A stretch of 64,000 bases of DNA from Ehretia macrophylla (GCA_037974665.1 CM075765.1:58752247-58816246); one strand, 5' to 3'; positions 36,288 to 49,251 are shown, numbered from the stretch's first letter. The notes: generated from the sequence alone by a model not told the origin. Made by a program: numbers and translations.

Positions 36288-39200
36288 TGTGAAAGCCTAG
36301 ATTTCACCTTGGCATAAAATTGCGTGTTTTGACCTGTTTATGTATTATATGAGTTATAATGCCCTAATTCTGTGATTTATATTCCTATTACATGTTATGT
36401 GTGCATTCATGAATTTTTCATGGAAAACGGCATTGAAAATTTTATCGTCGAGTTTTGTGAATAGTATTTTTGAAACACGTCCGCTATAATTTTTCAACTG
36501 GTCTTTTTATCGTTTGAAAACCTAGTCCTAGGATATTAATTGACCCATGTTTGTTCAAAACAGATTTTGAATCGAATTAGAAATTTAAAAGGGTTTTTAC
36601 ACCTTCTTTTGTAAAAATTGAGTTTTTAACCGAGTCGGGTGTTAATGTGTGCAAATGAAAATTGTTGTCACCTAAAATAAACTACCTAAAAATAGTCTTA
36701 GTGTTAAATGCATATATGTGAGCAAAAATAGTTTAAAACACAATTAAAAGACAAAAAATACTAAAAAATTAACTAAATGTTTAACTTTGACATTTTCATA
36801 TTTTGTTGACTTATGCTTATAAAATCTCTACACACATTAAAAACAAACACACACACATTGCCAAGAGTTCCTTGAGCATTTTGGAGAGTTTTTCATTTTA
36901 TTTTACAAATAAAATTTTGCCTAGGAAACTTAGTTTTTGTCTGAATCTCTTCAAACCGAGCTAGATTCAACTTGTTGGGCACTTATTGCACGCATTCCTA
37001 GTTTTGTTTCGGATCAAAGGTGAGAGAAAAATTCTAGATCTCAAAATGGTATTTTGTGTCATTTTCATATAATTGAATTTTTTATCCGATGAAATATTAA
37101 ACTGTTGATAGATTGTTGCTCAATGGATGCTAAGGATCGGTTATGTACGTTTATGTTTTGAATGGTAGTAGCATGTATTTTTATTTTTCAGGTATTAAAG
37201 TTGGATTTTGAGTTCATTGTTGAATAATTGTTGTTGTAGTGGTTGGAATTGGTTGGTTGTGGATTCGAAAAGTTTGTTAATTCTGGGGTAGTAATGTTGT
37301 AATGCTGAATTTTTGATTTGGATGTCGTGGTGAAAGTCCGGAAAATTCAGCCTTAGTGCATTGAGGAATTAGGGTTGTTGGGCTTGGTTTGGATGGGTTA
37401 TGGTTGGGTTTTGAGGGGCCTAGTGTAGATGCTTGAGTGGGTGAATGATAGAAACTGGTTTGGAGGTTATTGGATTAGTAGAATGTAAGTTATGATTGTT
37501 GGAAGTTTGTGTAGTCTTTCTTTAAATGTTGAAATATTGTCTTTGGTTGTTTGGGTAGTGTTTGAGTGGTTGAATCTTGGGTCGTTGTTGGATAGATTCG
37601 GGTTTGGTCGTGTGGTTTAATGCATGTTAAGTTGGGTGGCTTACTTTGTCATCTAACTTAATTGTTAGTTGTCTATTTGATTAATTGATATTATGTTGTT
37701 GAAATGATGTTAATTGATTGACTATTGATGAAGCCGAGAGATAGGCAACCTACTTTTGTCGTCCTCCTCTAATATGATTGTTTATTATTATTGTCATGAG
37801 TCTTGATAAGTATGTGCCACCTCTCAGGCAGCATTGGACTATCGGGTGGATAACGGCATGACTATCATAGACTATCCCTAGCTCTCATGTGCGGAGGTTC
37901 CATGGAAGGAAGGGCTAGATAAGGTACCTCGGGTGTGTGAGTAATGGGGAGATACAAGAAGATGGTTGAGATCGTGATGGCGTATGGAGCTACACCAACT
38001 AGAGTATCCTTATTGGTTGGGTATTGTATTTGTTGTACTTATATTGATATTGATGTTCATTGTGTGTTTACCGCCCAAAGGATGATTTCCAAGGGATTTA
38101 GTAAATGCTTTTAAAAGATCTATCGAATCCTCACTGAGCTTGTTTTATATAAGTTCACTCTCATTCGTTATCTGCAAGCAGGTATTACTGAACCATATTA
38201 CGGGTACGTGCCTCAGGAGGATGAGAATGTGCTTCACGTGGACGAGTCTTATGTGCCAGAGTCATTTCCATGAGTTTTTCTTAGTTTTTGTAATATGTTG
38301 TATTGTATAACTTACTTAAAGATAAAGGCTTATAGAAATCTGGTTTAATAGTCTTCCTTTTGAACATGATTAGATTACTGAACTGGCTTGTAATCTATTT
38401 TGAATGTATGATATACCCTATGTATGATGTTGGAACGGAGGTGTATAACTTATGGATAAATTGTTGAAAGAATGTTTAATATGTGGATATGGTTGCGTTC
38501 TATGTTATAAATGTGGTTGTGGAGTTGTTATTGACATTTGGAGTTGGTTGTATGAAGTTCTAAAGGGGTTGGTTTAAAGCCCTGATGTCCGTGTTACTGT
38601 CGTTATTGTGATAACCCGAACCCGGCATGCATTTAATAGCACTTGACTGCATTTGATTAATTGTTTAATTAGTTAAATCAACCAACTTGCACTATTTTAA
38701 TATTCCTCTTGGAAGCATTTAGGAGTTGTAAATTGAATAATTAAAAGTTTATTACCTATTCCTAATAATTATAGTAATTGAAATTCTTTTATTGTGATTA
38801 ATTAAGTGTCATCTTAAATGTTAGTGTTTAATTGTATTTGACTATGTGTTTATATTAACTTTCATTTGTAGCTTAATATTAACTTTATAATTCTTAAAAT
38901 GTTCTAGAAATGGTTAAATTATTTAATTTAGATGAATATTGATTACCTTGATTGCTCTGATTATTTTAATAATCGTTTTTGGTTGTCTTGCAATATAATC
39001 ACTCGGTTTTCAAATAAAAGAGGAAAGTGGCTCCGAGCCAGAGTAAATTTTAAACTATGATGCCTTTCAAAAATGATATATTTCTTAGATTCTTTAAGAT
39101 TTAATTGTCACTTCTTGGTTGACGCAAAGTGGATAGCATATCGAGAGCGATATGTAGAGATCGGTTTCTAGTCCTCAGCAAATAGTGAAACTAGTATTTA

Positions 39201-41489
39201 GATGACTTAAATTTTATGTTTTAATTGTTGCTAGCTAGAATTAATATTTCCATAGTTGTTTTAGCTTAAAATGCATGAAAATAGGCTAGTTTGACCAAGT
39301 TTAAGGGGTTTGACCAAGGGGCTTTGACCCTTTGACCTTTTGTCACCTTATTTGCATAATAAAAGCATAAAACAAAAAACAAAAAAGAGCTGAAAAACAT
39401 AACATAGTAGGGCCGAAAATTTGAGAGAGAAGAAAAAAAAGATTTCAAGCCAAATCTTCAATTCTTCGCGAGGGCTTCCACGGGGTGGTTTCCGAGGCAT
39501 CCTACGAGGTTTTCCTAGCGTCTAGGAGCGTCTAAGGTGAGGGTTTCATCGTTATTTGCGCATTTATACGTTGTGTATGTTAACTTTGTCAATTTTTAGA
39601 TTTATCCGTAGATCGTTATTTAAAGCGATTTGATGCTTCTAGAATGTTCCTTGGCATTTGTAGAACATGTATTTATAGCTTTGTAACATTTTCTGCGGTT
39701 AAATGTTGTGATTGCAAATTAAATTGTTAATTGAATAGTGTTTTATGAATAGTAAAACCTTGAAACGTTGAAGTTGCGCTGTTATGCTTTCTGTTGATGT
39801 AGAAATGTGCTAGGTACGCTAGAATGCTAAAATGTGTGGTTTGTTTGGGTTGCGTAGTGGAAAAAACGAGAATTATGCCTTTGGGAAAGTCGGGGTCATT
39901 TAGGTCGACTTTAGCATTTTCTCGTTTTGCGTGTTGGCATTGCTTCGGGAAGCCATGGAAGCACTTTTGGTGCGATTATGGCGTTGGTTGGGTGTTTGGT
40001 TGTTATAGTTGTAGTTCAAACGAGAAAGGGGGAAATCGGGGCTTTGCGCGAGTTCTAGGGTAAAGTAAGGTTTCGGGGTCTTTAGACGTGCCTTATGGTG
40101 AGCTAGGAGGGTTGGCGAAGTTGGTTTTCAGATCTCGTGGCTCGTTTGGAAATGGTAGCGTTTTGATAGTTGGGGCCGATTTGTGTTTTTGTGTGTTTTC
40201 TTGTCTTTATGCTTATAGAATGCTTAGAATTACTTGAAATACTTGTTTGAGTTGTTTTGGATTGAATTACTTATCAATTGCTGATATTGCGTGCGAGAAT
40301 AACCTACCTTGTTATTCTTTCACGTGTGGCTTTATCGCTTGTTTATCGCCTTGTATCGAGTCTTGCATTGCATAGTGTCTCGCGCGTGAGTGATGGGCCT
40401 CTCTGGGTAGCCTTGGGTTGCCAGTGTTGGTTGCTCTAGCTCCGCTGCTATTCCCTTTCTCGCTTGGGTTGCCTCCCAGGGAGATTTGGGTCGTAGATTG
40501 ATGGATACTTCCGGGGTATTCCAAACTGGTGTTATAAGGTGGTTTGGGCCGGCGCGTCATCGTTAAAGTCATCGGAATCGTGATCGGTACATTACTCGCT
40601 CGAGTGAACCATAGCCTTCAAAGTGTGGTATAGCTTTGATTGGTTGTGTTAATGCTTTCTTTAGTTGTTTAATTGTATTGTTGTTTATATTGAATGCCTT
40701 TTATTGATTGTATTGCTTAACTGTACCTATTTGCATTGCACGATCTTCTTTCTCTCCAATTCGATATCTGTCTCGCCCTCACTGAGTATACGTGTTGTGT
40801 ATACTCACTCCTCACCACCACATTTCAGGAAATGCCCTGTTAGCTGGAAAGTTCGTGATTTTGTGAAAGTCCGTGCTTGAAGAGTTGTCTTGAGTGCCTA
40901 CGTGACTTGAGTTGTCAAAGTTGTAAAGTTGTATGCTTTTATGTTGTATGTAATTATTGTTAAAAGAAATGTAATATAAATTTAGCTATGTAGTTGGAAT
41001 GGTTTGATAAGTTAGATTATGTATATAGTTAATGTAGCTTAACTTCAATGCATGGCTGTAATGTCCAAAGGAAAAGAATTAGAATGGCATGATAGTTTAT
41101 TTTATGCAGTAGCTTTGTATGGTTTAATTGCCTAGATTGAATGTACTTGTCAAAATGAAAAGATAGGTTAGTTTTTAAATTGGAAATGTATGTATACTTG
41201 CTGAGTTTAAATTGTTGAGAACCGAGGCTCGGATGGCCTTGAGGAAGTTTTGTATGGTTGGACACGATGGTGGTCCATTTATATGCTATTACAGGTTTTG
41301 CATTTCGCCTATAAACAGGGGAGACTCCGTCCGTTTTCCCTGAAAATTTTGCCCGGGTTTGGTTTGGGTTGTGATTAGATCCATTGATAGAACCTCCGGT
41401 CTCGAGAGGGATAGGGGTGTCATAGTTATACTGCCAAAATTCCGTTGTGTCCTGACTGATCGTCGGTGGGGTCGAGTTGGGGCGTTACA
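36288..41489 (+). repeat. Family B 3' LTR, interrupted by a family C LTR
   Basis: Starts TGTGAAAGCC right after the polypurine tract and ends GGGGCGTTACA. Taking out the family C insertion and one copy of its duplication leaves about 2.38 kb, in line with the 2400-bp sister LTR. Confidence 0.88.
38607..41424 (+). mobile_element. Family C solo LTR, 2.8 kb, with perfect target duplication
   Basis: The LTR runs from TGTGATAACCCG to GGGGTGTCATA and is flanked on both sides by GTTAT (38602-38606 and 41425-41429). No internal region or second LTR is attached, so it is a solo LTR, normally left when the two LTRs of a whole element recombine. It is homologous to 2706-4433 and, on the other strand, to 61909-64000. 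Coding regions for this family are not present in the window; the CCTCACTGAG core suggests a relation to families A and B. Confidence 0.9.
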
Positions 41490-41869
41490 GGAGCTAAGCA
41501 ATAAGAACAGAATACCAAAGGCTTACTCCCATTTCTCTTTACTCTACTCTATCTATTAAGGCTACGAATGAATTCATAGAATGCTTTTTGATTTCACTAC
41601 TTTTTGAAAACAACTGTACAGGATAGACTCAGCGGAGGAGATTGTACCAAAGGAGACCCTTTTTACCGATAGTTTGGTTTGGTGTGTCCTTAGTCATCCC
41701 GGAGAAGCCATACCCTTAGGAAGCTTACCCAACTCATCGCTTAAATCTCAAGAAAGGCCAGCAAATCGTGCATAATTTAAGAGGAAAGATTCTCTAAAAG
41801 TCGGCGCTTTCTTTGTGTTAAGAATGGATACTTCTTTGTCTTTGCTGGAATTCCGACTTGGGGATACCT

Positions 41870-43500
41870 TTGACTGATTACCTACCCCTTCATTATTATT
41901 ACATAGAGAAAGAATTTTTTGACGTCCATCTGCCATAGATGCCGGGACTTACCTGTTGTATCAGAGATGAGCACTCGCACAGTAGTCAGCTTTGCCACTG
42001 GACTAAACGTCTCGTCGTAGTCAATCCTGTACTGCTGTGATATGAGAAAGCACGAGCAACCACGTCCTTTCGACTAATCCATCACTTCGTTGCTTCATCT
42101 TGTATACCCACTTGCAAGAAATTGGCTTTATTGCAGTAGGAAATGGAACAAGGTCCCATGTCTCATTCTTCTTTAGAGTGGAAATCCCCTCATGCATTGC
42201 GTTCTCCCACTCGTCATTACCCTATGCATCTTCAAACGAACTCGGTTCCCCGATCTCAGACACAGAACACTGTAAGAGCAGGACAACTTTTGCAAAGTCA
42301 GCTTGCATATACTTCGGATTAGACTTCTTGATCCTCAAAGATCTTCTAAAACTTGGCTGATTTTCAGTCGTGATGTCTTCCATTGGTAGTGGTCTCTTCG
42401 CTCGACTATCTCGCAACTCTATTCGTGAGCTACTCTCTCCACTTCTTGGAGAAGGATTTTCCTGGCTTATGGGCTTTGGAATTTAACCCTCGCGAACACC
42501 TATCTTCTATCAAATGGGGCTCAAAGAACTGCTAGTTCGTGAACTCGATTTTGGCGACTCTACTAGTCCCGAGTCGTTCCCCACATAAATCTCATATCGC
42601 TCTGGTAATTGCACTTGCATACTTGTGTCTAAACTTTCCGAGTCTGGCAATACTACATTCTCGGTAGACCACCATGATGATGCCTCATCAAAGACAAGAT
42701 GTGCGAGACGTATGCTCTATTGGTGGTGGGATCAACACATCTCCACCCTTTCTTCTGCTCATTGTACCTAGTAAAGATAGACTGTATCGCCTTCTTTTCC
42801 AACTTTGTCCTCAACTGGTTGGGCACAAAGTCGTAGCAAAAGCACCTTAACACTCTAAAATGTAAAAGAGTCGGCTTTCTCTTGTCAATACCTGGTATGG
42901 CGAGAGAAAACCAAGCTTCGCTTGAGGCAATCTGTTGATGACATAGGCTTCAGTCATCATGCATTCGGCCCGGCTGCACATTCTTTGCATTCATCATACG
43001 GTTTTGCCAAGATGTCGATTCTTCCTCTCCACGACTCCATTCTGCTGTGTAGTATAAGAGCATGTAAATTGTCTACGAATCTTGTGCTTTTCAAGTAAGC
43101 ACCAACTTCTGTGATGTGTATTCCCCTCCAGAGTCTATCCTCAAACATAGTTTTCTTTGCCTTTACTTTCTAAAAATCATTCTCCACACTAATCTTCTGA
43201 ACTCCATGAACTTTTGAAAGACTTCGGACTTCTCTTCTAAGAAATAAACCAGGCGAGTCATCATCAATAAATGATTGCATATAACGCTTACCTAAGCATG
43301 AAGGAGTGGAGACTCTGCCAAAGACGTCTGCTTGAATGAGCTGGTCAACTTCTCCCCAGTTTTGTACATGCGCAAAGAATGTCTAAGTCCCTCTTCCTTT
43401 CCTGAACCTGTAAGAACACTAACAGAATATGCCAGCAAATATCTTATTCAAGACTTGAGAAATTCATCCATCACAATAATGTCCTTTTTATGTGGTTGAG
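41870..43500 (-). mobile_element. Ty1/copia fragment: integrase to reverse transcriptase, badly decayed
   Basis: On the minus strand, integrase-like sequence (GGEYTS near 43110, a remnant of the usual QQNGVVERKNR near 43000, then RCFCYDFVPNQLRTKLEKKA near 42840) is followed by reverse transcriptase. The latter shows NETWDLVPFPTAIKPISCKW near 42130 and HLWQMDVK near 41930. The order integrase before RT is the copia order. No LTRs are visible and the fragment is heavily broken. It lies within mitochondrial-like DNA and may have been picked up by the mitochondrial genome before transfer. Confidence 0.85.
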
Positions 43501-44921
43501 TAATAGGGCGTAGCTTCCCAGGTTTCTTTTTTTTTTTGGAATAATCGATCTATCTATACATGAAAAGGATAAAACAAAAAGAAATAATACCTTAATGCCT
43601 TATCAATGGAAAAGTCTTCGAAACTATGAATCTTTCATCTATTCCCCTCCCACGATAAGGACGTGTCTAAGGATGCTACTTCGGGCGGCTGTGCTTCTTT
43701 CTCTCGGGGTACACATCACTTTGGACGTGCTATACTGGTAGATGCATGAGTCGGAACCTAATAGCTAGGCACGTCGTGGGAGGAGAATAAGCAAAATTTG
43801 TTGCATAATCCAAGTAAAAGTCAACATCTCGCTAATCAAAATCATCATCATGACCAATAGCTAATAAAACGGCTAGTCGATCTACTGGATCAACTTCTGC
43901 CTACCCCGCCCAGTCAAAGATCGTTGGGAGTGTTTTTTCTTCAATGGGAGGCCAGCCCCATAGGATAGGATACTTGGATCCATTGGTGTTTCCCCTCCTT
44001 CATCCATTCATTCCAATCCATCCAGACATATATGGCAAGCCGTACTAATTTCTCCGACCATAAAAGAAGGGATTAGACTCAGGTAGGCAAGGCAAGATCT
44101 CAATCTATTTCTCCCACCAAGCAAGCATCAGAGTCAATAGGATTTGTATCTTTCTCATCCGGGATAGGCCCCGAAAAAGAAAGAGTTGCGAAATAGGAAA
44201 GACTAACACAAAGAAGTGATAACTTTCTCTTCTCGGGCCAGTAACCTTCATTCGATGGGTATAGTTTTGCTAGAGTGGGCGGCGGTGTCTCTCCCTTAAA
44301 GCGCGGTGGAAAGATGAGTTGCAAGATGAGTCGATGTTCTCGATGGTAATGATTCTTGTCCCTAGAGAGTACAAAGTGGCATATTCGACGCAAGATGAAC
44401 CTCTATCCATCAACTGATCTGTCTGGGGGTGGGAAAAAGAGTACCGATCTCCTTCTTTCGCCCATGCGTCTCGTCCAAGGGCGAGTCTAGTATTCTACCC
44501 TTTCTGGTTGCTTGCTTTCGATTCCTCTACTCAACCCGATTCAATCCCTCCTGCCTTCTTGTTACATCTTTCTGCATAATGAACCTCTGGGGGGGAGTAG
44601 CAGAGTTTTCGCCTGTCCTTCTAGATTAGCCTTTTTCATTGGTGGGGGATAATCCATCCATATCAAAGGTAGCTCATTCCTCTTGATTCACCATACTTTG
44701 TTCCTAAAGATCCCATTTTCATCGGGTTTGAACCTAACTAGCAGGTCTCATCTGACTATTCCCATCCCCGGGATCAACGGATAATTCGACTCTTGTGCAA
44801 AAAAGTATGGAATGCCAAGTGCAGGTATTTTACCTGCATTCCTATCAATGAAAGGTAATAATGATTTCCATTGCTATTTGATACATTTCGGTCAGTAACA
44901 TTAGTCAATTAGGTGAAGGTG
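43501..44921. other. Organelle-like spacer, no gene recognised
   Basis: About 1.4 kb without a supported gene. The frames at 44100-44393 (minus) and 44429-44629 (plus) have no known match. Confidence 0.5.
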
Positions 44922-45008
44922 CGAAAAAAGAGGGATTCGAACCCTCGATAAACAAAAGCCTACATAGCAATTCCAATGCTACGCCTTAAACCACTTGGCT
45001 ATCTCTCC
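44922..45008 (-). tRNA. trnS-GGA: tRNA-Ser (GGA), plastid-derived
   Basis: The 87 bases on the minus strand start GGAGAGATAGCCAAGTGG, have the anticodon GGA within CATTGGAATTG, a long variable arm as expected for tRNA-Ser, and the T-arm GAGGGTTCGAATCCCTC. The sequence is close to plastid trnS-GGA; the acceptor end reads TTTTTTCG where plastids usually have CTTTCCG, which weakens the stem. Many plant mitochondria carry this gene as a plastid import. Confidence 0.9.
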
Positions 45009-45676
45009 TAGATAATGATTATTACCCAAAAACTACTGAATAGAGAGTCATTCATATTCTATTATTTGATAGGTAGGACCAATCAATTCTATCTAGAAAA
45101 ATAGAAAATTTTGCATTCCCTTGCTATGCCTTGTTTGATCTTTCTTTTTTGAATATCCTCCTTCCTTGGATTAGTACTATGACGCATATATCAAAAGCTT
45201 AGTGTGCAATTTGAATGAGATAGTTTTTTTTTTCTAATTCAGAATTAGTATAGTAATTGAGGTTAGACAAAATAGGAGCCAAAAAATGAAATAATTTTTT
45301 AATATGGAAAAGTATTCTATCAGGGGGAAATTCATTTTGTATCGTACAAGAAACGAATTCCATTTGTGAATGTGCTCCCGAGAAAAAAAAAGGTACTTTT
45401 ATTCCATTACATGGATCGGGTCAAAAAACCAGACCCTGTCTCTCTTAGAATCCTGAATATGCCAATAATGAATTGTACTAATCCATATATGTCTCTCTCC
45501 CATCAGTCGGTACTAGTTGAAATAATCAGAATTCCAATATTTGTTTGATAAGAAATGCGAAACGAAAAAGGATACAAAAAACAAAACAAGATCCCCCCGT
45601 TGGGAATGAAATTATGCTCCCTGTCCCCCTTTTCACATAAAATGGAGAGATGAATTGATGTATTTATTGAATCTGT
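45009..45676. other. AT-rich spacer between trnS and trnD
   Basis: About 670 bases with poly-T runs. The part nearest trnD looks plastid-like, but I cannot assign it to a named plastid gene. In plastid genomes trnS-GGA and trnD are far apart, so the two tRNAs probably came from separate transfers. Confidence 0.45.
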
Positions 45677-45750
45677 CAGGACTGACGGGGCTCGAACCCG
45701 CAGCTTCCGCCTTGATAGGGCGGTGCTATGACCGATTGAACTACAATCCC
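45677..45750 (-). tRNA. trnD-GUC: tRNA-Asp, plastid-derived, anticodon changed to AUC
   Basis: The minus strand has GGGATTGTAGTTCAATCGG at the 5' end, the stem CCGCC/GGCGG and the T-arm GCGGGTTCGAGCCCCGT, all typical of plastid trnD-GUC. The anticodon loop reads CTATCAA where CTGTCAA is normal, so the anticodon is AUC instead of GUC. The plus-strand change is C to T, in keeping with the decay seen elsewhere in the block. The end of the acceptor stem also differs by one base. Confidence 0.9.
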
Positions 45751-46639
45751 AGGAAAATTAAATGTACAGCCTAAAAATTCTTATTTTTTCTCTTCATTCA
45801 AAACATTTAGTTTCGCCGTCTTGTAATAGAGACACGAATTATATACTATATTATTATATAAATCTAATTAATATGTAGTAGACTCATAGTGGGCTAATTC
45901 ATGAATTAAATCAAATGTTATTAACTAAAGAGTCACACTCTTTAAACGCCCTAAGAAAAAGGCATAAGTCATCGCTCCAAATCCGATAAAATGGCTTTTT
46001 TTTTCCACGAAAATCCTGTCTTTCTTATTTATAAGAGATTCTGGCAAATCTTATTGTCTTTATTTTTAAGCAGAGGATATAAATATGAAAAAAAAGATAA
46101 TCGCTTGGCGAGTTGTTTTTTTTCATTTTTAAGTGGAATGTTCATTATGATGATAAGTAGTCGATTAGGAGAATTGCTATGTCACTACAGGGTATACTTT
46201 TCCTCATGTTTCATTATTCATATTTTATGTCCTGGGACATAGATACCCCATTATGAATCGTCAAAGTCTTCCTACTTTTCCATTGTTCCAATCAGATCCG
46301 AAAAATGAGAAATCAATCAAAAGTCAGTGAACCTGAATTGAATCATGACTATATAAGCTATTCTCATATTAAGAGATTCAATATAGATGAAATCATGGAA
46401 GCGGACCTTTGATTTCCTTGGACCACGTAAGAATTCGTCGTCCAATTGAATCCACTTGTTCCTGGATGCTCTATAGGAATCCATCGCTATTCTTTTTCCT
46501 CCACTCCTCTACCAATAAAGGTTAATTTCGAGTCACAAGAGCAATCTTTTTTTATTTTTTTTATTTTTGCTTTTCGTTATGGTAATGCAATGTGAAATCA
46601 GGTTGTTTCTGATGATGAAAAGAGCCTTTATCTTATGTA
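45751..46639. other. AT-rich spacer, possibly partly plastid-derived
   Basis: No gene recognised. The frame at 45991-46242 has no known match and looks like chance in AT-rich DNA. Confidence 0.45.
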
Positions 46640-47090
46640 AAATTTATGAAAACCCGAAATGTCAGTAACGTTAGAAGACGACTGTTAGTAAATGATAGTC
46701 AGATACCTACGGTCGGTATATCATTGAAAGCGCAGACGGAGAGAATAAACGGATTCCTTGAGGGCTACTTAAGCCACTTTAGTTCAAACCAGAAGGACTG
46801 GAGCTCTTGGATGTTGCTTAATGCTGCTATAACTTAACAACCAAAAAGCTCTGCATCGAACTTCAGCCCCTTCGAGTTGGCCATGAGACAACAGCCTCTG
46901 ATGCCCCCACACCATTGCGAGAGGAGGGGGTTTGCCCACTAGCCTACTTTGCCAAGAGGCGGCAGGAGCGCAACGACCTAGCCTAAACCTACTTAAACAA
47001 TCGTCAGGCTTGGCTCGGTCTGAAAGTAGACCTTGTAGAAAAGGGGATAGGGGAGGTAGCTTATAGACTCAAGCGACCAGCTCGGTGAAA
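46640..47090 (+). mobile_element. Ty3/gypsy integrase fragment, badly decayed
   Basis: The plus strand reads QTERINGFLEGYLSHF followed by SNQKDWSSW near 46730-46810, matching the QTDGQTERVN..LEEYLRH signature of gypsy integrases. After that come SPFELAMRQQPLMPPH near 46865-46905 and AYFAKRRQERNDLA near 46945-46985, the usual next landmarks. There are no LTRs and it is broken several times. It is a stray fragment within the mitochondrial-like block. Confidence 0.8.
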
Positions 47091-48831
47091 ACTCACCCCT
47101 TATTCCATATGAGTCAGTTGACTTCGATTAGACTAGACCGACCAAGAAAGGAACTTGCCCTCAAGGGCACTACCAGATCTTGTAGATGAACCTACTAAAG
47201 AAGAAGTTGAGTATATCATAGCTAACTGTACCATAGGCTAGCCCATACACCCACTACACGAGTGGAATACTACTTAGTCAATTAGAAAGGCCAACCTAAG
47301 AGCGAGGCAAGCCGGGAACGGGCTGAGACTTACGATTCGAAGACCAAGTCAGAGACTACTGGACGTCTCCTAAAGCGACTCTCAACGAGGATGTTGAGAC
47401 TTTGATTCCAAAAAAGGTTTTTTGGCTTAATCCACCTTTACTAAAGATCAAAAAGTAGACTTGTACTTCGACTAAAAGGTTTTTTTTAAATCAAAGTTTG
47501 ACTTTGATTAGATCCTTAGCACAAGCTACCTTATGTAAAAATTGAGGAAAATAATGTCAAATAGAAACGAACAAGGTATTATCACTATATCTCTTCTTTT
47601 TCTTTATCTATCCTTTATGGAAAGAAAGAATGATACGTGGCGTGGTATACCTGATCGTTTCATCAATGAGACATACATAAGTCAACATAGCTTCATGTAT
47701 ATGTTCTTTGGAGCTAAACCCAATCAATAGAATGAAATAAAATATTGGTTAGCCTAGGGCGACAAACATGGCTCAAGAATGTCTATATAAAGCCTTTATC
47801 TTCTTCACTCAAAGAGGCAATGCACCCTTTGACTTTATTTATAAAGAATGAATCTTTTGAAGTTATACGGATTTTTTAAAATAAAATGCCACGCTCTGCG
47901 TGTCACGAGATATGGAGTGTTCTCATCGAAGACTCTCTCAGACTTATTACAGTAAGGCCAATGCACCAGCCAGTCTGGTTGCAAACACGCTGTGTTGTAA
48001 GCTAAGCTATTCACCTTGTAGACGGAGGAGATATAGAAAGTGTGCCGTGCGTGATTCGTAAGATTATATAATAGCACCAGTATATTATTTCACTTAGTCT
48101 CCCTCTCCCCGTCCCTTACTCGCCTTTTGCAAGCCGTCATCTTGGATTTTTTTCCGTATGCCGGGTCACCTTTCATTTATTAATTTTTTCCTCGGGTCTA
48201 TATAAAACAAAATGAAAAGCCCGGGTAGAAGCACAAACAAAAGGAAAGAGGAAAAGTAGAAATGGGGGAAGAAGTATAGTGCTAGTTCTTATTGACACTT
48301 CTTTATAAAACTTTCATTTTTGAGTGCTTTCTTTGTTCTCTTATTTGGATTGAAAGAAAGAAAAAACTTCCCTTTCTTCCTCTCCCTATCGGTCGAGCAT
48401 CTTCAAGCCTCTTCTTTTTTCTTTAATCCCTTCAACGAATTTTGGCTATGCCCAATGCCCCACTAGCTGAATAGGTGTAAGAAAGCTAAGCTACCTAAAA
48501 AAAGGGAAGGTGCGACTTGGATTGAACTCGATGAATTGCGTTTTACTAGAGGGATTTTTTTTTTAAAGATTCTCCATTGGTAATTCAAAAATAAAAAGAA
48601 TCAAAATAAAAAAAAGTGCATACGCAGGAAGGGGGCATCAATACTTCATCATTCAGGGGGGAAGACTAGCCTCATTACTTCCCACTGGGCGAGAGGTGCG
48701 CCTAACCCACCTACCCACTCATCAATCACGGTGTTCAGCTAACTTGCACTGATGGACCCCTATTGTATTCGAATTAGGTGCCCATCTTTTTACTGTTGTC
48801 AATTAATCTCTTCCATGTTCGATTCTACTCT
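47091..48831. other. Spacer upstream of nad4, no gene recognised
   Basis: About 1.7 kb without a supported gene. Frames at 47542-47730 (plus) and 47835-48077 (minus) have no known match. The part from about 48100 has long runs of A, G and T, as is common upstream of plant mitochondrial genes. Confidence 0.5.
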
Positions 48832-49251
48832 GTGCTAGAACATTTCTGTGAATGCTATTCTGATCTAAGTGGTCCTACTCTGTGTCCCGTGCTAGGAAGC
48901 ATTACTTCTATTTTCATTCCAAATTCAAGAATATGACTGATACGATTGATTGGTTTGTGCACCTCTCTTATTACTTTTTTGTATCCCCCTGTTCTTCAGA
49001 TACAATTTGATCCTTCTATGGCCAAATTTCAATTTGTGGAAAGCCTTCGATGGCTTCCTTATGAAAACATCAATTTTTATTTGGGTATAGACGGTATCTC
49101 TTTAATCTTCGTGATATTGACCACATTTTTTATCCCTATATGCATTTCAGTGGGTTGGTCTGGTATGAGAAGTTATAGGAAAGAGTATATTACAGCATCT
49201 CTAATTCGTGAATTTCTAATGATCGTTGTCTTCTGCATGTTAGATATTCTA
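48832..49251 (+). pseudogene. nad4: nad4 exon 1 (complex I subunit 4), decayed
   Basis: Nad4 is a proton-pumping membrane subunit of complex I. The copy starts in register with MLEHFCECYSDLSG but the start codon is GTG (48832-48834). Codon 35 is TGA at 48934-48936, where the normal gene has CGA, a C-to-T change. From there the frame is open through QFDPSMAKFQFVESLRWLPY and ICISVGWSGM to CMLDIL at about 49251. Similarity to nad4 stops there, about 40 bases before the usual exon end (461 bases, which would be 49292). Intron-like sequence follows. The usual nad4 has four exons; exons 1, 2 and 4 are found in this window. Confidence 0.92.

Larger units (their letters stand above)
31125..41489 (+). 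mobile_element. Family B non-autonomous LTR element (LARD-like), with a nested LTR
   Basis: Two family B LTRs (31125-33524 and 36288-41489) flank a 2.8-kb interior with a tRNA-iMet primer site at one end and a polypurine tract at the other, but no gag or pol. The right LTR contains a family C solo LTR. The flanks GGAAC (31120-31124) and GGAGC (41490-41494) are a 5-bp target duplication with one mismatch. Sampled LTR sequence differs by roughly ten percent by eye, so the insertion is clearly older than the family A element. Copying would have needed enzymes from a coding relative, for which the element at 52992-60251 is a candidate. Confidence 0.85.

Noticed and set aside
47835-48077. An 80-codon minus-strand frame that might be a plastid or mitochondrial protein piece.
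   Set aside because: I could not match it to any known organelle protein, and its neighbours give no support.
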